Shown: positions 1-6,447, numbered from the stretch's first letter. The stretch is 11,675 bases of DNA from Nitriliruptoraceae bacterium (GCA_003554005.1 PWEU01000062.1:1-11675); one strand, 5' to 3'. Translations and numbers: made by a program. Notes: generated by a model from the sequence alone, not told the origin.

Positions 1-612
1 GCCCGGGCCCACCACCGTCGGCCGGGGCTGCGGATGCTCTGCACGGGCACCGTCGTCGACGTGCTGGTGCCGACCATCATCGCCCAGCGGGTCACCGCCC
101 TGGAAGCCGCCCGATCCTGGACCCGGCTCGTGCGCGCCCTCGGCACCCCCGCGCCGGGTCCCTTCGGGCTGCGGCTCCCGCCGGCCCCCGAGGTCCTGAG
201 CCGCACGCCCGCCGCACCGTTCCACACCCTTGGGATCGAACGGGCACGAGCCCGGCGCATCGTCGACGCCTGCCGGGAGGTGGCCTACCTCGAGGCCGCC
301 CTCACGCTCGACCCCCGTCAGCGCCTGGCACGGCTGATCGCGGTGCCGGGGATCGGCGCTTGGACGGCGGCCCACCTGGCGCGGGTCGCCGCCGGGGACG
401 CCGATGCCGTGGAGGTCGGTGACCACAACGTCAAGGACCTCGTCGCCTGGAACCTGGCCGGGGAGCCCCGTGGCACCGACGAGCGGATGCTCGAGCTGCT
501 CGCCCCCTTCGCCGGGCACCGGGGCCGGGTCGTCCGCCTGCTCACCTCGGCCGGGCAGCGACCACCCCGGTACGGGCCGCGCCAGCGGCTCCACCCGGTC
601 GAGCAGCTGTAG
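1..612 (+). CDS. AlkA-like DNA-3-methyladenine glycosylase (HhH-GPD family), 5'-truncated by window edge
   Basis: Base-excision repair glycosylase that probably removes alkylated purines such as 3-methyladenine. The frame is open from base 1 with no stop before it, so the true start lies outside the window; the ATG at 34 is internal because the codons before it already read like the family. Visible are the early helix 'VPTIIAQRVT' (family pattern: ...Q.V....A), the helix-hairpin-helix 'VPGIGAWTA' (about 340-369) and, just after it, 'VEVGDHNVKD', whose Asp (codon 421-423) matches the catalytic Asp of AlkA/HhH-GPD enzymes. About 203 codons are present, which covers the HhH-GPD core; an N-terminal domain may be missing. 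The gene ends 77 bases from the convergent dacB stop. Family assignment is firm; the exact substrate range is inferred. Confidence 0.85.
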   Translation, partial: ARAHHRRPGLRMLCTGTVVDVLVPTIIAQRVTALEAARSWTRLVRALGTPAPGPFGLRLPPAPEVLSRTPAAPFHTLGIERARARRIVDACREVAYLEAALTLDPRQRLARLIAVPGIGAWTAAHLARVAAGDADAVEVGDHNVKDLVAWNLAGEPRGTDERMLELLAPFAGHRGRVVRLLTSAGQRPPRYGPRQRLHPVEQL

Positions 613-618
613 GCCGAC

Positions 619-665
619 CGACCAGGTGCCATCGGCCTTCGACCAGGTGCCGGCCGGCCGGCCGC
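619..665. repeat. 12-bp direct repeat plus GC palindrome between convergent genes
   Basis: The 77-base gap between the glycosylase stop and the dacB stop holds CGACCAGGTGCC twice (619-630 and 640-651), followed by a 14-base self-complementary run GCCGGCCGGCCGGC (649-662). A perfect palindrome with no loop between two converging genes could fold and help end transcription from both sides, but it has no T tract and such GC runs also arise by slippage. Terminator function is a weak inference. Confidence 0.35.
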
Positions 666-689
666 ACTGGCGAAGCAGCGGCCGGCGGA

Positions 690-2456
690 TCAGCAGCGCA
701 CGGCCACCGGCGGACGCCCGAGGGCACCGTCACCCCCACTGGCGGTGAGGACGTCGCAGCCCCGCACGTCAGCCGCCAGCAGCACGATCAGCTCGTCGAC
801 GAAGGTGCGCGACAGCCACCTCGCCTGTCCGTTGGCGTTGGCGATGACGGCGAGGTGGTAGCGCCGACCGTCGTCGCCGACCACCGCGCCGCTGAGCGCG
901 GCGACATCGCGCAGGGTGCCGGTCTTGCCCACGAAGCGGCCCGTCGCGACCGAGTTCGGCAACCGGCTGCGCAAGGTCCCCGACTCGCCCATCACGGCCA
1001 TCAGCGAGGTCCACACCGTCGCGTGCCGGCTGGCGTGCATCGCCCGGTCGAGCTCGACCAGCATCCGCGCGGTCGCCCGGTCGTCGCGGGACAACCCGGA
1101 GCCATCGGCGAAGACCAACCCCTCGGTGGTGATGCCCAGTTGCTCGATGACCTGGAGCAGCGCCCGCTCGCCCGAGACGAAGGAGCCGGTCCCGGTGCGC
1201 TGGCGGCCGACCGCCCGGAACACCGCATCGGTGACCTGGTTGTCGCTGCGCTGGACCGCGAAGGTGAGGATCTCCCGCAGGGGTGGGCTGGCGACCGCCG
1301 CCAACCGACCCACGCTCGCCCCGACCGGCTCCCCGACCCGGCCCTCACCGGCCACCTCGATGTCGTGCTCGTCGAGGAGCCGGATCAGCTCCGCGACCGC
1401 GTGCTCCGCAGGGTTGCTGGTGTGCTCGATCCGCACGATCGGCGGGCCCGTGGGCTCCCGCTCGTCCTCGTCCTCGTCCTCGGCATCGACCTCCGCCGCC
1501 TCGCCGTCCTCCGCCGCCTCGCCGTCCTCCGCCGCCTCGCCGTCCTCCGCCACCTCGCCGTCCTCCGCCGCCTCCTCGGGGTCGGGCTCGGGGTAGGTGA
1601 CGATGGTGCGCACGCCGGCATCCACCGCCAGCCCGTCGGCGAAGCGGGCGTCGAAGTCGTTGAAGTAGCGGTCGGGCCAGCCGGAGGCCGTCGGCGGCCC
1701 GTCGAACCGCTCGACGACGCCGACCACGTCCCCCTCGACCCGCCGCACCCCGTGGGCGGCGAGCTGCTCCGCGAGATCCTCGAAGGGGGTCCGCGGGCGG
1801 ACCGGGTAGATCCACCGCCCGTACTCCGGCGTCGCCAGGACCGGGTCACCCGTGCCGATCAGCACCAGGTCGCCGCGCACGACCCCGTCGTGATCGACCG
1901 GCGCGGTGGCCTCCACCCGGGTGGTGAACCGGGCCTCGGGCCCGAAGGTGACCAGCGCCGCCGCGGCGGTCACGATCTTCAACGTCGAGGCGGGCAGGAC
2001 GGGCACGTCGGCGTCGTGGGCCACGAGCTCGCGCCCGTGCTCGTCCACGACCAGGACCGCCACCTGCTCACCGTCGCGCCGCTCCAGCAGCCCGGCCAGC
2101 AGGGACGCCGCCTCGGCCTCGACCAGGGCGCGGGACGCCGGCGGTGGCGGGAGCTCCGGTGGGGCCGGAGCTGGCTCGTCCACCTCGCCGGCTGGCTCGT
2201 CCACCTCGCCGGAAGGCTCGTCGTCGTCCGCGGGCGGCTGGTCGTCGGGCTCGGGGACCAGCTGTTCCAGGGGGACCCGGTCCTCGAGCTCGGCGCCGGA
2301 CGGCTCGGCGGCCTGCTCGTCCCCGGCGTCGCCAGCGCAGCCGCTCAGCAACAGGGCGGCCGCCAGCACCAGGGCCAGCAGCGCAGGCGGACGCCGGGTC
2401 CCGGGCCGGCCCTGGTGGTCACGGCCCCGCGGCGCGTCGAACGAGGTCCCGCTCAT
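690..2456 (-). CDS. dacB: Lipoprotein D-alanyl-D-alanine carboxypeptidase/endopeptidase, PBP4 (DacB) family, peptidase S13
   Basis: Peptidoglycan-trimming penicillin-binding protein that would remove the terminal D-Ala or cut D-Ala cross-links outside the membrane. All three active-site motifs are present in the 588-aa product: STLK (157-160, nucleophile Ser157), SDN (404-406) and KTG (511-513), spaced as in S13 enzymes. The N terminus has Arg residues, a hydrophobic run (about 25-37) and lipobox LSGC with Cys40, so it is probably a lipoprotein. A Pro/Asp/Glu-rich linker (about 41-108) separates the anchor from the catalytic domain. A very acidic repetitive insert (about 294-333) sits between the first two motifs. 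The ATG at 2456 is chosen: its A is also the last base of the upstream sigma stop (TGATG). The TTG one codon upstream is possible but less likely. No good Shine-Dalgarno is visible, so translation is probably coupled to the sigma gene. Confidence 0.92.
   Translation of the reverse strand: MSGTSFDAPRGRDHQGRPGTRRPPALLALVLAAALLLSGCAGDAGDEQAAEPSGAELEDRVPLEQLVPEPDDQPPADDDEPSGEVDEPAGEVDEPAPAPPELPPPPASRALVEAEAASLLAGLLERRDGEQVAVLVVDEHGRELVAHDADVPVLPASTLKIVTAAAALVTFGPEARFTTRVEATAPVDHDGVVRGDLVLIGTGDPVLATPEYGRWIYPVRPRTPFEDLAEQLAAHGVRRVEGDVVGVVERFDGPPTASGWPDRYFNDFDARFADGLAVDAGVRTIVTYPEPDPEEAAEDGEVAEDGEAAEDGEAAEDGEAAEVDAEDEDEDEREPTGPPIVRIEHTSNPAEHAVAELIRLLDEHDIEVAGEGRVGEPVGASVGRLAAVASPPLREILTFAVQRSDNQVTDAVFRAVGRQRTGTGSFVSGERALLQVIEQLGITTEGLVFADGSGLSRDDRATARMLVELDRAMHASRHATVWTSLMAVMGESGTLRSRLPNSVATGRFVGKTGTLRDVAALSGAVVGDDGRRYHLAVIANANGQARWLSRTFVDELIVLLAADVRGCDVLTASGGDGALGRPPVAVRC
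1492..1579. repeat. 18-bp tandem repeat coding an acidic hexapeptide array in dacB
   Basis: An 18-base unit (TCCGCCGCCTCGCCGTCC on +) starts at 1492, 1510, 1528 and 1546, with a partial fifth copy at 1564. The 1546 copy has variants. On the minus strand each unit encodes a six-residue AEDGEA-type step. An Asp/Glu-only run lies next to it (about 1455-1490). Being a multiple of three, copy-number change would keep the frame. Confidence 0.9.
2170..2211. repeat. 21-bp tandem duplication in the dacB linker
   Basis: The 21 bases at 2170-2190 are repeated exactly at 2191-2211. On the minus strand they encode two GEVDEPA-type steps in the Pro/acid-rich linker behind the lipobox. It looks like an in-frame slippage duplication that lengthens the tether. 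Confidence 0.9.
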
Positions 2457-3592
2457 CAACCCGGTGCGTCGACGCTGTCCAGCAGCCCACGCAGCTGGAA
2501 GCCCCGGGAGGGGTGGCGGAGCTTGGTCAGCGTCTTCTTCTCGATCTGGCGGATGCGCTCCCGGGTCAGGCCGAACTGGGCGCCGATGTCCTCCAGGGTG
2601 TGCTCCTCGCCGTCCACCAGGCCGTACCGCAGCATCAGGACGGTGCGCTCCCGGTCGGTGAGCGCCGACAGGGCGCGTTCCACCTCGCGTTTGGCGAGGA
2701 TGGCCGTCGCGGAGGACTCCGGGTCGATCGCGTCCTCGTCGGCGACCAGCTCGCCCATGGTGGCGTCGCCGTCCTCGCCGATCGGCTTGTCCAGGCTGGC
2801 GACGTCCTGGGAGGCGAGCTTGACCTCCCGCAACCGCTCGAGCGGCAGGCCGAGCTCCGCGGCGATCTCGTGCTCGCTGGGCTCACGGCCGAGCTGCTGG
2901 AGCAGGGCGAACTCGGCGTAGCGGACCTTGCCCATCAGCTCGTGGACGTGGACGGGCAGCCGCACGGTCCGGCCGGTGTTGGCCAGCCCACGCTGCAGCG
3001 CCTGACGGATCCACCAGGTGGCGTAGGTGGAGAACTTGTAGCCCTTGGTGTGGTCGAACTTCTCCACCCCGCGGATGAGGCCGAGGTTGCCCTCCTGGAT
3101 CAACGACAGCAGGTCGACGCCACGGCCCCGGAACTTGCGGGCCACGGACACCACCAGGCGCAGGTTGGCCCGGATCATGTGGTCCTTGGCACGTTCACCG
3201 CCCCGAGCGACCATGCGCAGCTGAGCTTTGCGTCGGGGGGTGACCCGCCCGATCGACCCCAGCAGGACATGGGCCGCGAGGCCCGCCTGGTAGCGCTTGG
3301 CCAGGTCGACCTCGAGCTCTGGGGTCAGCAGCTCGGTCCGACCGATCTCGTTGAGGTACTGCCGCACCGAGTCGGAGGAGGCGGACAGCGGCGTGGCCTC
3401 CGGCCGGTCGGCGTCCTCGACGAGGTCGTCCAGCACCTGCATCCCGAGGTCGCGGGCACCCTGCGCGGTGTCCTCCACCCAGGGGTCGGGCTGAGTGAGC
3501 GGATCGAACAGGTCCTGCAGCTCCGACAGCAGCACGTACCCGCGGGACGCACCACGCTCGAAGAGTTCGGAGAGGGGGGTGACATCGCTCAC
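2456..3592 (-). CDS. Sigma-70 family RNA polymerase sigma factor with region 1.1 (RpoD/SigA-like; 'sigma A' here)
   Basis: Promoter-recognition subunit of RNA polymerase, 378 aa. Residues about 5-63 resemble region 1.1 (pattern 'ERG..RGYVLLSEL...', later 'DLGMQVLDD'). Region 1.2 starts near 74 (VRQYLNEIG). Regions 2.1-2.4 lie at about 135-205 with NLRLVVSVARKF, LIQEGNLGLIR and FSTYATWWIRQ. Region 3 has RLPVHVHEL, keeping the His and Glu positions tied to extended -10 contacts. Region 3.2 lies near 268-285, and 4.1-4.2 at about 300-365 end in TRERIRQIEKKTLTKLRHPSR, an intact -35 helix. Gln200 replaces the Thr at E. coli position 440. It is short for a primary sigma because the long N-terminal extension is absent. 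The GTG start is the first possible one, since an in-frame TAG lies five codons upstream. The Shine-Dalgarno is weak (AGGGA). Its stop overlaps dacB by one base. Confidence 0.95.
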   Translation of the reverse strand: MSDVTPLSELFERGASRGYVLLSELQDLFDPLTQPDPWVEDTAQGARDLGMQVLDDLVEDADRPEATPLSASSDSVRQYLNEIGRTELLTPELEVDLAKRYQAGLAAHVLLGSIGRVTPRRKAQLRMVARGGERAKDHMIRANLRLVVSVARKFRGRGVDLLSLIQEGNLGLIRGVEKFDHTKGYKFSTYATWWIRQALQRGLANTGRTVRLPVHVHELMGKVRYAEFALLQQLGREPSEHEIAAELGLPLERLREVKLASQDVASLDKPIGEDGDATMGELVADEDAIDPESSATAILAKREVERALSALTDRERTVLMLRYGLVDGEEHTLEDIGAQFGLTRERIRQIEKKTLTKLRHPSRGFQLRGLLDSVDAPG

Positions 3593-3789
3593 GAGGTGGT
3601 TTCCCTAGCGTCCGTACGCGGCACATGCGGGGCGGGCGGGGCTCCCGGTGGCCGCCTCATCACCGCGGACCACACGCACCCGCCCCGGGCACAGCCCCTG
3701 AGGGTACGCGCCGACCGGCGCCCCGTCATCGCGCCTGGGTGCCGGGCGGTCACGATGCCGCTGCATCCCCCTGCGGGGCCAGCGCTCAT
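3589..3789 (-). CDS. Doubtful 66-codon frame spanning the yibE/F to sigma A gap
   Basis: This frame starts with an ATG overlapping the YibE/F stop (ATGA) and ends with a TGA overlapping the sigma A GTG start (GTGA), so it fills the gap exactly with 4-base overlaps at both ends, the usual look of a coupled operon gene. Against it: the product is a Gly/Arg/Ala/Pro-rich string with several Cys and no recognisable domain; it uses codons rare in the neighbours (AGG, TGT, GGA, CCA, CAT); about 12 of 66 third positions are A or T, far more than in the flanking genes; and no Shine-Dalgarno stands out. It could instead be a leader transcript with a chance open frame. Confidence 0.2.
   Translation of the reverse strand: MSAGPAGGCSGIVTARHPGAMTGRRSARTLRGCARGGCVWSAVMRRPPGAPPAPHVPRTDARETTS
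3701..3729 (-). promoter_or_regulatory. Candidate sigma-70 type promoter for sigma A-dacB
   Basis: Reading the minus strand, ATGACG (3729-3724, four of six matches to TTGACA) is followed after 17 bases by TACCCT (3706-3701, TAnnnT type -10). Transcription would begin near 3694, giving an untranslated leader of about 100 bases before the sigma A GTG. This is pattern matching only, in GC-rich DNA. Confidence 0.3.
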
Positions 3790-5066
3790 CGGTGGTTCGG
3801 AGGGTCGCGGTCGGGGCGCTGCGACCTCTGGCCCACCTCACCGCGTCTGCCGTCGGGAGCCGGCACTGCCGGCGGCCCCGCAGGGGGCACGGGCCGGTGG
3901 TGGTGGCCGACCCCGAGCGGTGGCGCATCGGGGGGCCTTCCCACCGCCACCGAGGCCGCGAGCGCGGTGGTGAAGGGCACGGCGGCGATCAGGCCCAACG
4001 ATCCCACGACGGTCTTGACGATCTCCTCGGCGAGCACCTCGGAGTTGACGATCTCCAGCCCGGGGACCCCACCGGTGTAGAACAGCAGCAGCAGGGCGAT
4101 CGACGCGCCGGTGTAGGCCAGGAACAGGGTGTTGACCACCGAGGCGATGTGGTCCCGGCCGACCTTCATGGCGCGGGCGAACAACTCGGTCCAGGTCAGC
4201 TGCCGGTCGGTGTCGTGCAGGGCGAAGACCGTCGACGCCTGGCTGATCGTCACATCGTCGAGCCCCCCGAGGGCCGCGATGATCAACCCGGCGAGCACCA
4301 GCCCCTGCAGGTCGAGCCCCTCGACGGCGAACCGGGCGAACACCGCGTCGTCGGAGGAGAAACCGGTGATCCGTGCCCGGTCGATGAAGAACATGCCGAG
4401 CAGGACCGTCAGCACCAGCGCCGCCGCGGTACCGACGATCGCCGAGGTCGTCATCTCGTTCACACCGTGGGCGAGGTAGAGCGTCACGATCATCACGGCC
4501 ATGGCACCCACCAGGGCCACCACCGGCGGACTGGTCCCGGCGATGATGGCCGGGACCACGAAGCGCACCACGATGGCCAGCGAGATGGCGAGGCCGACCA
4601 GCGAACGGAACCCGTGCCAGCGGGAGATCACCAGCACGGTCCCGACGAACAGCGCCAGCAACCAGAACAGGGTCGGCAACCGCTGGAAGTCGGTGATGAA
4701 GTACTGCAGCTCCCCGTCGACCCCGATCGTGCGATCCAGCAGGATCCGGTCACCGACGCGGAACTCGGGGAAGCCGTCGGTGTTGATCTCCAGGGAGATG
4801 CGCTCGCCGGCGTCGGGGCCGTCGAGCAGGTCGACCTCGAGGCGGGCGAGCTCGCCCGAGATCCCGATCACCTCGTCCGGCTCCCCCTGGATCAGGGTGA
4901 CCTCGTGGATCTCGCCCTCGACCAGCGCCTCCAGCGGCGGGGCGCCGTCGTCGGGCAGGACCGGCCCGCGTGGCCACAGCCACGCGAGTCCGATCACCGT
5001 CCCGAGCGCCAGGACGGCGACCACTCCCAGGAGCCGGCGGTGCGTCAGCAGGCCAGCAGAGGCCAC
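3786..5066 (-). CDS. YibE/F-like multi-spanning membrane protein
   Basis: Integral membrane protein of the YibE/F family, whose function is not established. The 426-aa product has one N-terminal membrane helix (about 12-31), a soluble, probably extracytoplasmic beta-rich part (about 45-120), then about seven more hydrophobic segments (near 132-147, 153-175, 178-200, 208-228, 253-268, 309-330, 352-374). Family signatures seen are AHGVNEMTTSAIVGT (199-213), GGLDDVTISQAS (267-278) and GRDHIASVVNTLFLAYTG (303-320). The C-terminal 50 residues are Pro/Arg/His-rich and unlike the core. The GTG start at 5066 is chosen because GAGGAG lies six bases upstream and the hydrophobic N terminus begins there. 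The frame stays open far upstream, but that part is the wrong frame of sigma B. Its own expression unit is likely, as a terminator separates it from sigma B. Confidence 0.88.
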   Translation of the reverse strand: MASAGLLTHRRLLGVVAVLALGTVIGLAWLWPRGPVLPDDGAPPLEALVEGEIHEVTLIQGEPDEVIGISGELARLEVDLLDGPDAGERISLEINTDGFPEFRVGDRILLDRTIGVDGELQYFITDFQRLPTLFWLLALFVGTVLVISRWHGFRSLVGLAISLAIVVRFVVPAIIAGTSPPVVALVGAMAVMIVTLYLAHGVNEMTTSAIVGTAAALVLTVLLGMFFIDRARITGFSSDDAVFARFAVEGLDLQGLVLAGLIIAALGGLDDVTISQASTVFALHDTDRQLTWTELFARAMKVGRDHIASVVNTLFLAYTGASIALLLLFYTGGVPGLEIVNSEVLAEEIVKTVVGSLGLIAAVPFTTALAASVAVGRPPDAPPLGVGHHHRPVPPAGPPAVPAPDGRRGEVGQRSQRPDRDPPNHR

Positions 5067-5072
5067 AGGACA

Positions 5073-5078
5073 CTCCTC
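5073..5078 (-). promoter_or_regulatory. Shine-Dalgarno GAGGAG fixing the yibE/F start
   Basis: GAGGAG on the minus strand lies six bases upstream of the GTG at 5066. It decides the start against longer in-frame alternatives reaching into the sigma B gene. Confidence 0.75.
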
Positions 5079-5121
5079 GATCGTCAGCTGCGGTCCGGCT
5101 CCCCCTGCCCGACCGGGCGCG

Positions 5122-5127
5122 ATGCTA
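5122..5127 (-). promoter_or_regulatory. Candidate -10 element (TAGCAT) upstream of yibE/F
   Basis: TAGCAT on the minus strand matches the TAnnAT type -10 and would give a leader of about 50 bases before the YibE/F GTG. No convincing -35 is found 16-18 bases upstream. It lies downstream of the sigma B terminator, where a new promoter is expected. Confidence 0.25.
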
Positions 5128-5172
5128 CGACCTGTCGCGACCGTCCTCCGACGACCGGCCGCCGACGGCCAG

Positions 5173-5222
5173 CCCACGCACCACACCCGCCGGCGGCCGG
5201 CCCACGCACGACGCCCGCCGGC
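5173..5222. repeat. Imperfect 22-bp direct repeat next to the sigma B terminator
   Basis: The 22 bases at 5173-5194 recur at 5201-5222 with two mismatches (20 of 22 identical). The second copy forms most of one arm of the terminator hairpin, so the first copy looks like a duplicated, degenerate terminator arm. Confidence 0.8.
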
Positions 5223-5238
5223 AGAGCCGACGGGCGTC
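5210..5238 (-). terminator. Strong 13-bp hairpin terminator after sigma B, without T tract
   Basis: On the minus strand GACGCCCGTCGGC, loop TCT, then GCCGGCGGGCGTC forms a 13-pair stem with only one G-T pair. It begins about 15 bases after the sigma B stop. No T run follows (GTGCGTGG), as in the U-tract-free terminators often proposed in actinobacteria. Its position and stability make termination the best reading. Confidence 0.65.
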
Positions 5239-5253
5239 AGGGGGTGGGGCGAC

Positions 5254-6414
5254 TCAGGCGGCTCGGTCGAGCACGTCGAGCAGGCCGGAGAGGTTGTGGG
5301 CGCGGGAGGGGTGACGCAGCTTCGCGAGCGCGCGGTTCTGCATCTGGCGGATGCGTTCCCGGGTGAGCCCGAAGTGAGCGCCGATCTCCTCCAAGGTCTG
5401 GGGCTCCTGGCCCCCGAGGCCGAACCGCAGCACGAGGATGATGCGCTCACGGTCGTCGAGGGCCTTGAGCGCGGCGTCGATCTGGCTGAGCGCGTCGCCC
5501 TCGAGGGCCGTGTCGGCCGGGTCGAGTTGCGCGGCGTCGGCGATGAGGTCACCCATCGTCGCGTCGCCGTCCTCACCGATCGGACGGTCGAGGCTGACGA
5601 GCTCCTGCATGGCGTCACGGACCTCGCGGACCCGGTCCACGGTCAGGCCCACCTCGTCGGCGACCTCCTCCTCGGAGGGGTCACCCCCCTTCTGCTGGCG
5701 CAGGCGCAGTTCGGCCGCGCGGAGCTTGCCGTACAGCTCCCAGACGTGGGCGGGCACACGGATGGTGCGGCCCTTGCTGGCCACGCCACGCTGCAGCGCC
5801 TGGCGGATCCACCACACGGCGTAGGTCGAGAACTTGTAGCCCTTGGTGTGGTCGAACTTCTCCACCGCGCGCAGCAGCCCGAGGTTGCCCTCCTGGATCA
5901 GCTCGATGAAGTCGAGGTCGCGACCGGAGAACTTGCGGGCCTGGGGCACGACGAGCCGCAGGTTGGCCTGGACCATGCGTTCCTTCGCCCGCTCACCGTC
6001 ACGAGCGATCTGACGCAGCCGGGCCTTCTTGGTCCGGGTCAGCTGGTCGGCGCGCTCCTTGAGGAGTACGTCGGCGGACAGACCGGCCTGGTACCGCTTG
6101 GCGAGGTCGGCCTCGTCCTCCTTGGTCAGCAAGGCGTGCCGCCCGGCGTCGTTCAGGTACTGCCGGACCAGGTCGGTGGTCAGCGCTGCGGAGGCGTCGC
6201 CGACCTCCTCGGGCGCGTCGTCAGCGACGTCGTCGATGACCTGCACCCCCTGGTCGGTCGCGGTGATGATCGCGTCGTCGACCCAGGTGTCGCCGTGGAT
6301 CTCGGGGACGGGGAGTTCCTGCAGTTCGGAGAGCAGCACGTAGCCGCGCTCGGATGAGCGCTCGAGGAGTTCCTCGACGGCGACTTCGGCGGTTGGGAGC
6401 TCGGTGGCGTTCAC
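5254..6414 (-). CDS. Sigma-70 family RNA polymerase sigma factor with region 1.1 (divergent RpoD/SigA-like; 'sigma B' here)
   Basis: Second sigma factor, 386 aa, clearly paralogous to sigma A. Region 1.1-like residues lie at about 12-70 (ERSSERGYVLLSELQEL, then DQGVQVIDD), region 1.2 near 82 (VRQYLNDAG) and region 2 at about 144-212 (LIQEGNLGLLRAVEKFDHTKGYKFSTYAVWWIRQ). Region 3 reads RVPAHVWEL. Region 3.2 shares GEDGDATMG with sigma A, and 4.1-4.2 lie at about 310-372. Oddities are VVPQARKFSGRDLDF in region 2.1-2.2, where primary sigmas have a form like VVS.A.KY..RGL, Gln208 at the E. coli Thr440 position, and RIRQMQNRAL in region 4.2 with Gln359 in place of the highly conserved Glu. The DNA-contact residues R-E-R-I-R-Q remain. 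The GTG start has AGGAGG four bases upstream. It is probably an alternative sigma of primary-like architecture; what it recognises cannot be read here. Confidence 0.93.
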   Translation of the reverse strand: MNATELPTAEVAVEELLERSSERGYVLLSELQELPVPEIHGDTWVDDAIITATDQGVQVIDDVADDAPEEVGDASAALTTDLVRQYLNDAGRHALLTKEDEADLAKRYQAGLSADVLLKERADQLTRTKKARLRQIARDGERAKERMVQANLRLVVPQARKFSGRDLDFIELIQEGNLGLLRAVEKFDHTKGYKFSTYAVWWIRQALQRGVASKGRTIRVPAHVWELYGKLRAAELRLRQQKGGDPSEEEVADEVGLTVDRVREVRDAMQELVSLDRPIGEDGDATMGDLIADAAQLDPADTALEGDALSQIDAALKALDDRERIILVLRFGLGGQEPQTLEEIGAHFGLTRERIRQMQNRALAKLRHPSRAHNLSGLLDVLDRAA

Positions 6415-6447
6415 CAGGCCTCCTCTTCACGGTCGGTGACAGGTCGA

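Noticed and set aside
2457..2459. TTG start for dacB one codon upstream of the ATG
   Set aside because: It overlaps the sigma stop and would add only one residue; the ATG in TGATG is the more usual start.
855..2921. Very long open frame on + running through dacB and into sigma A
   Set aside because: It is antisense to genes with intact motifs; its Arg/Pro/Gly/His-rich product matches no family and results from GC-rich third positions read on the other strand.
3769..3779. CCCC-TGC-GGGG hairpin after yibE/F as a terminator
   Set aside because: Only four pairs with a three-base loop and no T tract; too weak.
2144..3973. Long + frame across sigma A
   Set aside because: Antisense shadow of sigma A and dacB; no domain signature and crosses several real gene boundaries.
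5067..5618. N-terminal extension of the YibE/F frame into sigma B
   Set aside because: The extra residues are a Ser/Arg/Thr-rich wrong-frame reading of sigma B, cross its terminator, and a GTG with a good ribosome site starts at 5066.
3792..6357. Overlapping long + frames opposite yibE/F and sigma B
   Set aside because: Gln/Asp/His/Arg- or Ser/Arg-rich translations typical of antisense high-GC frames.
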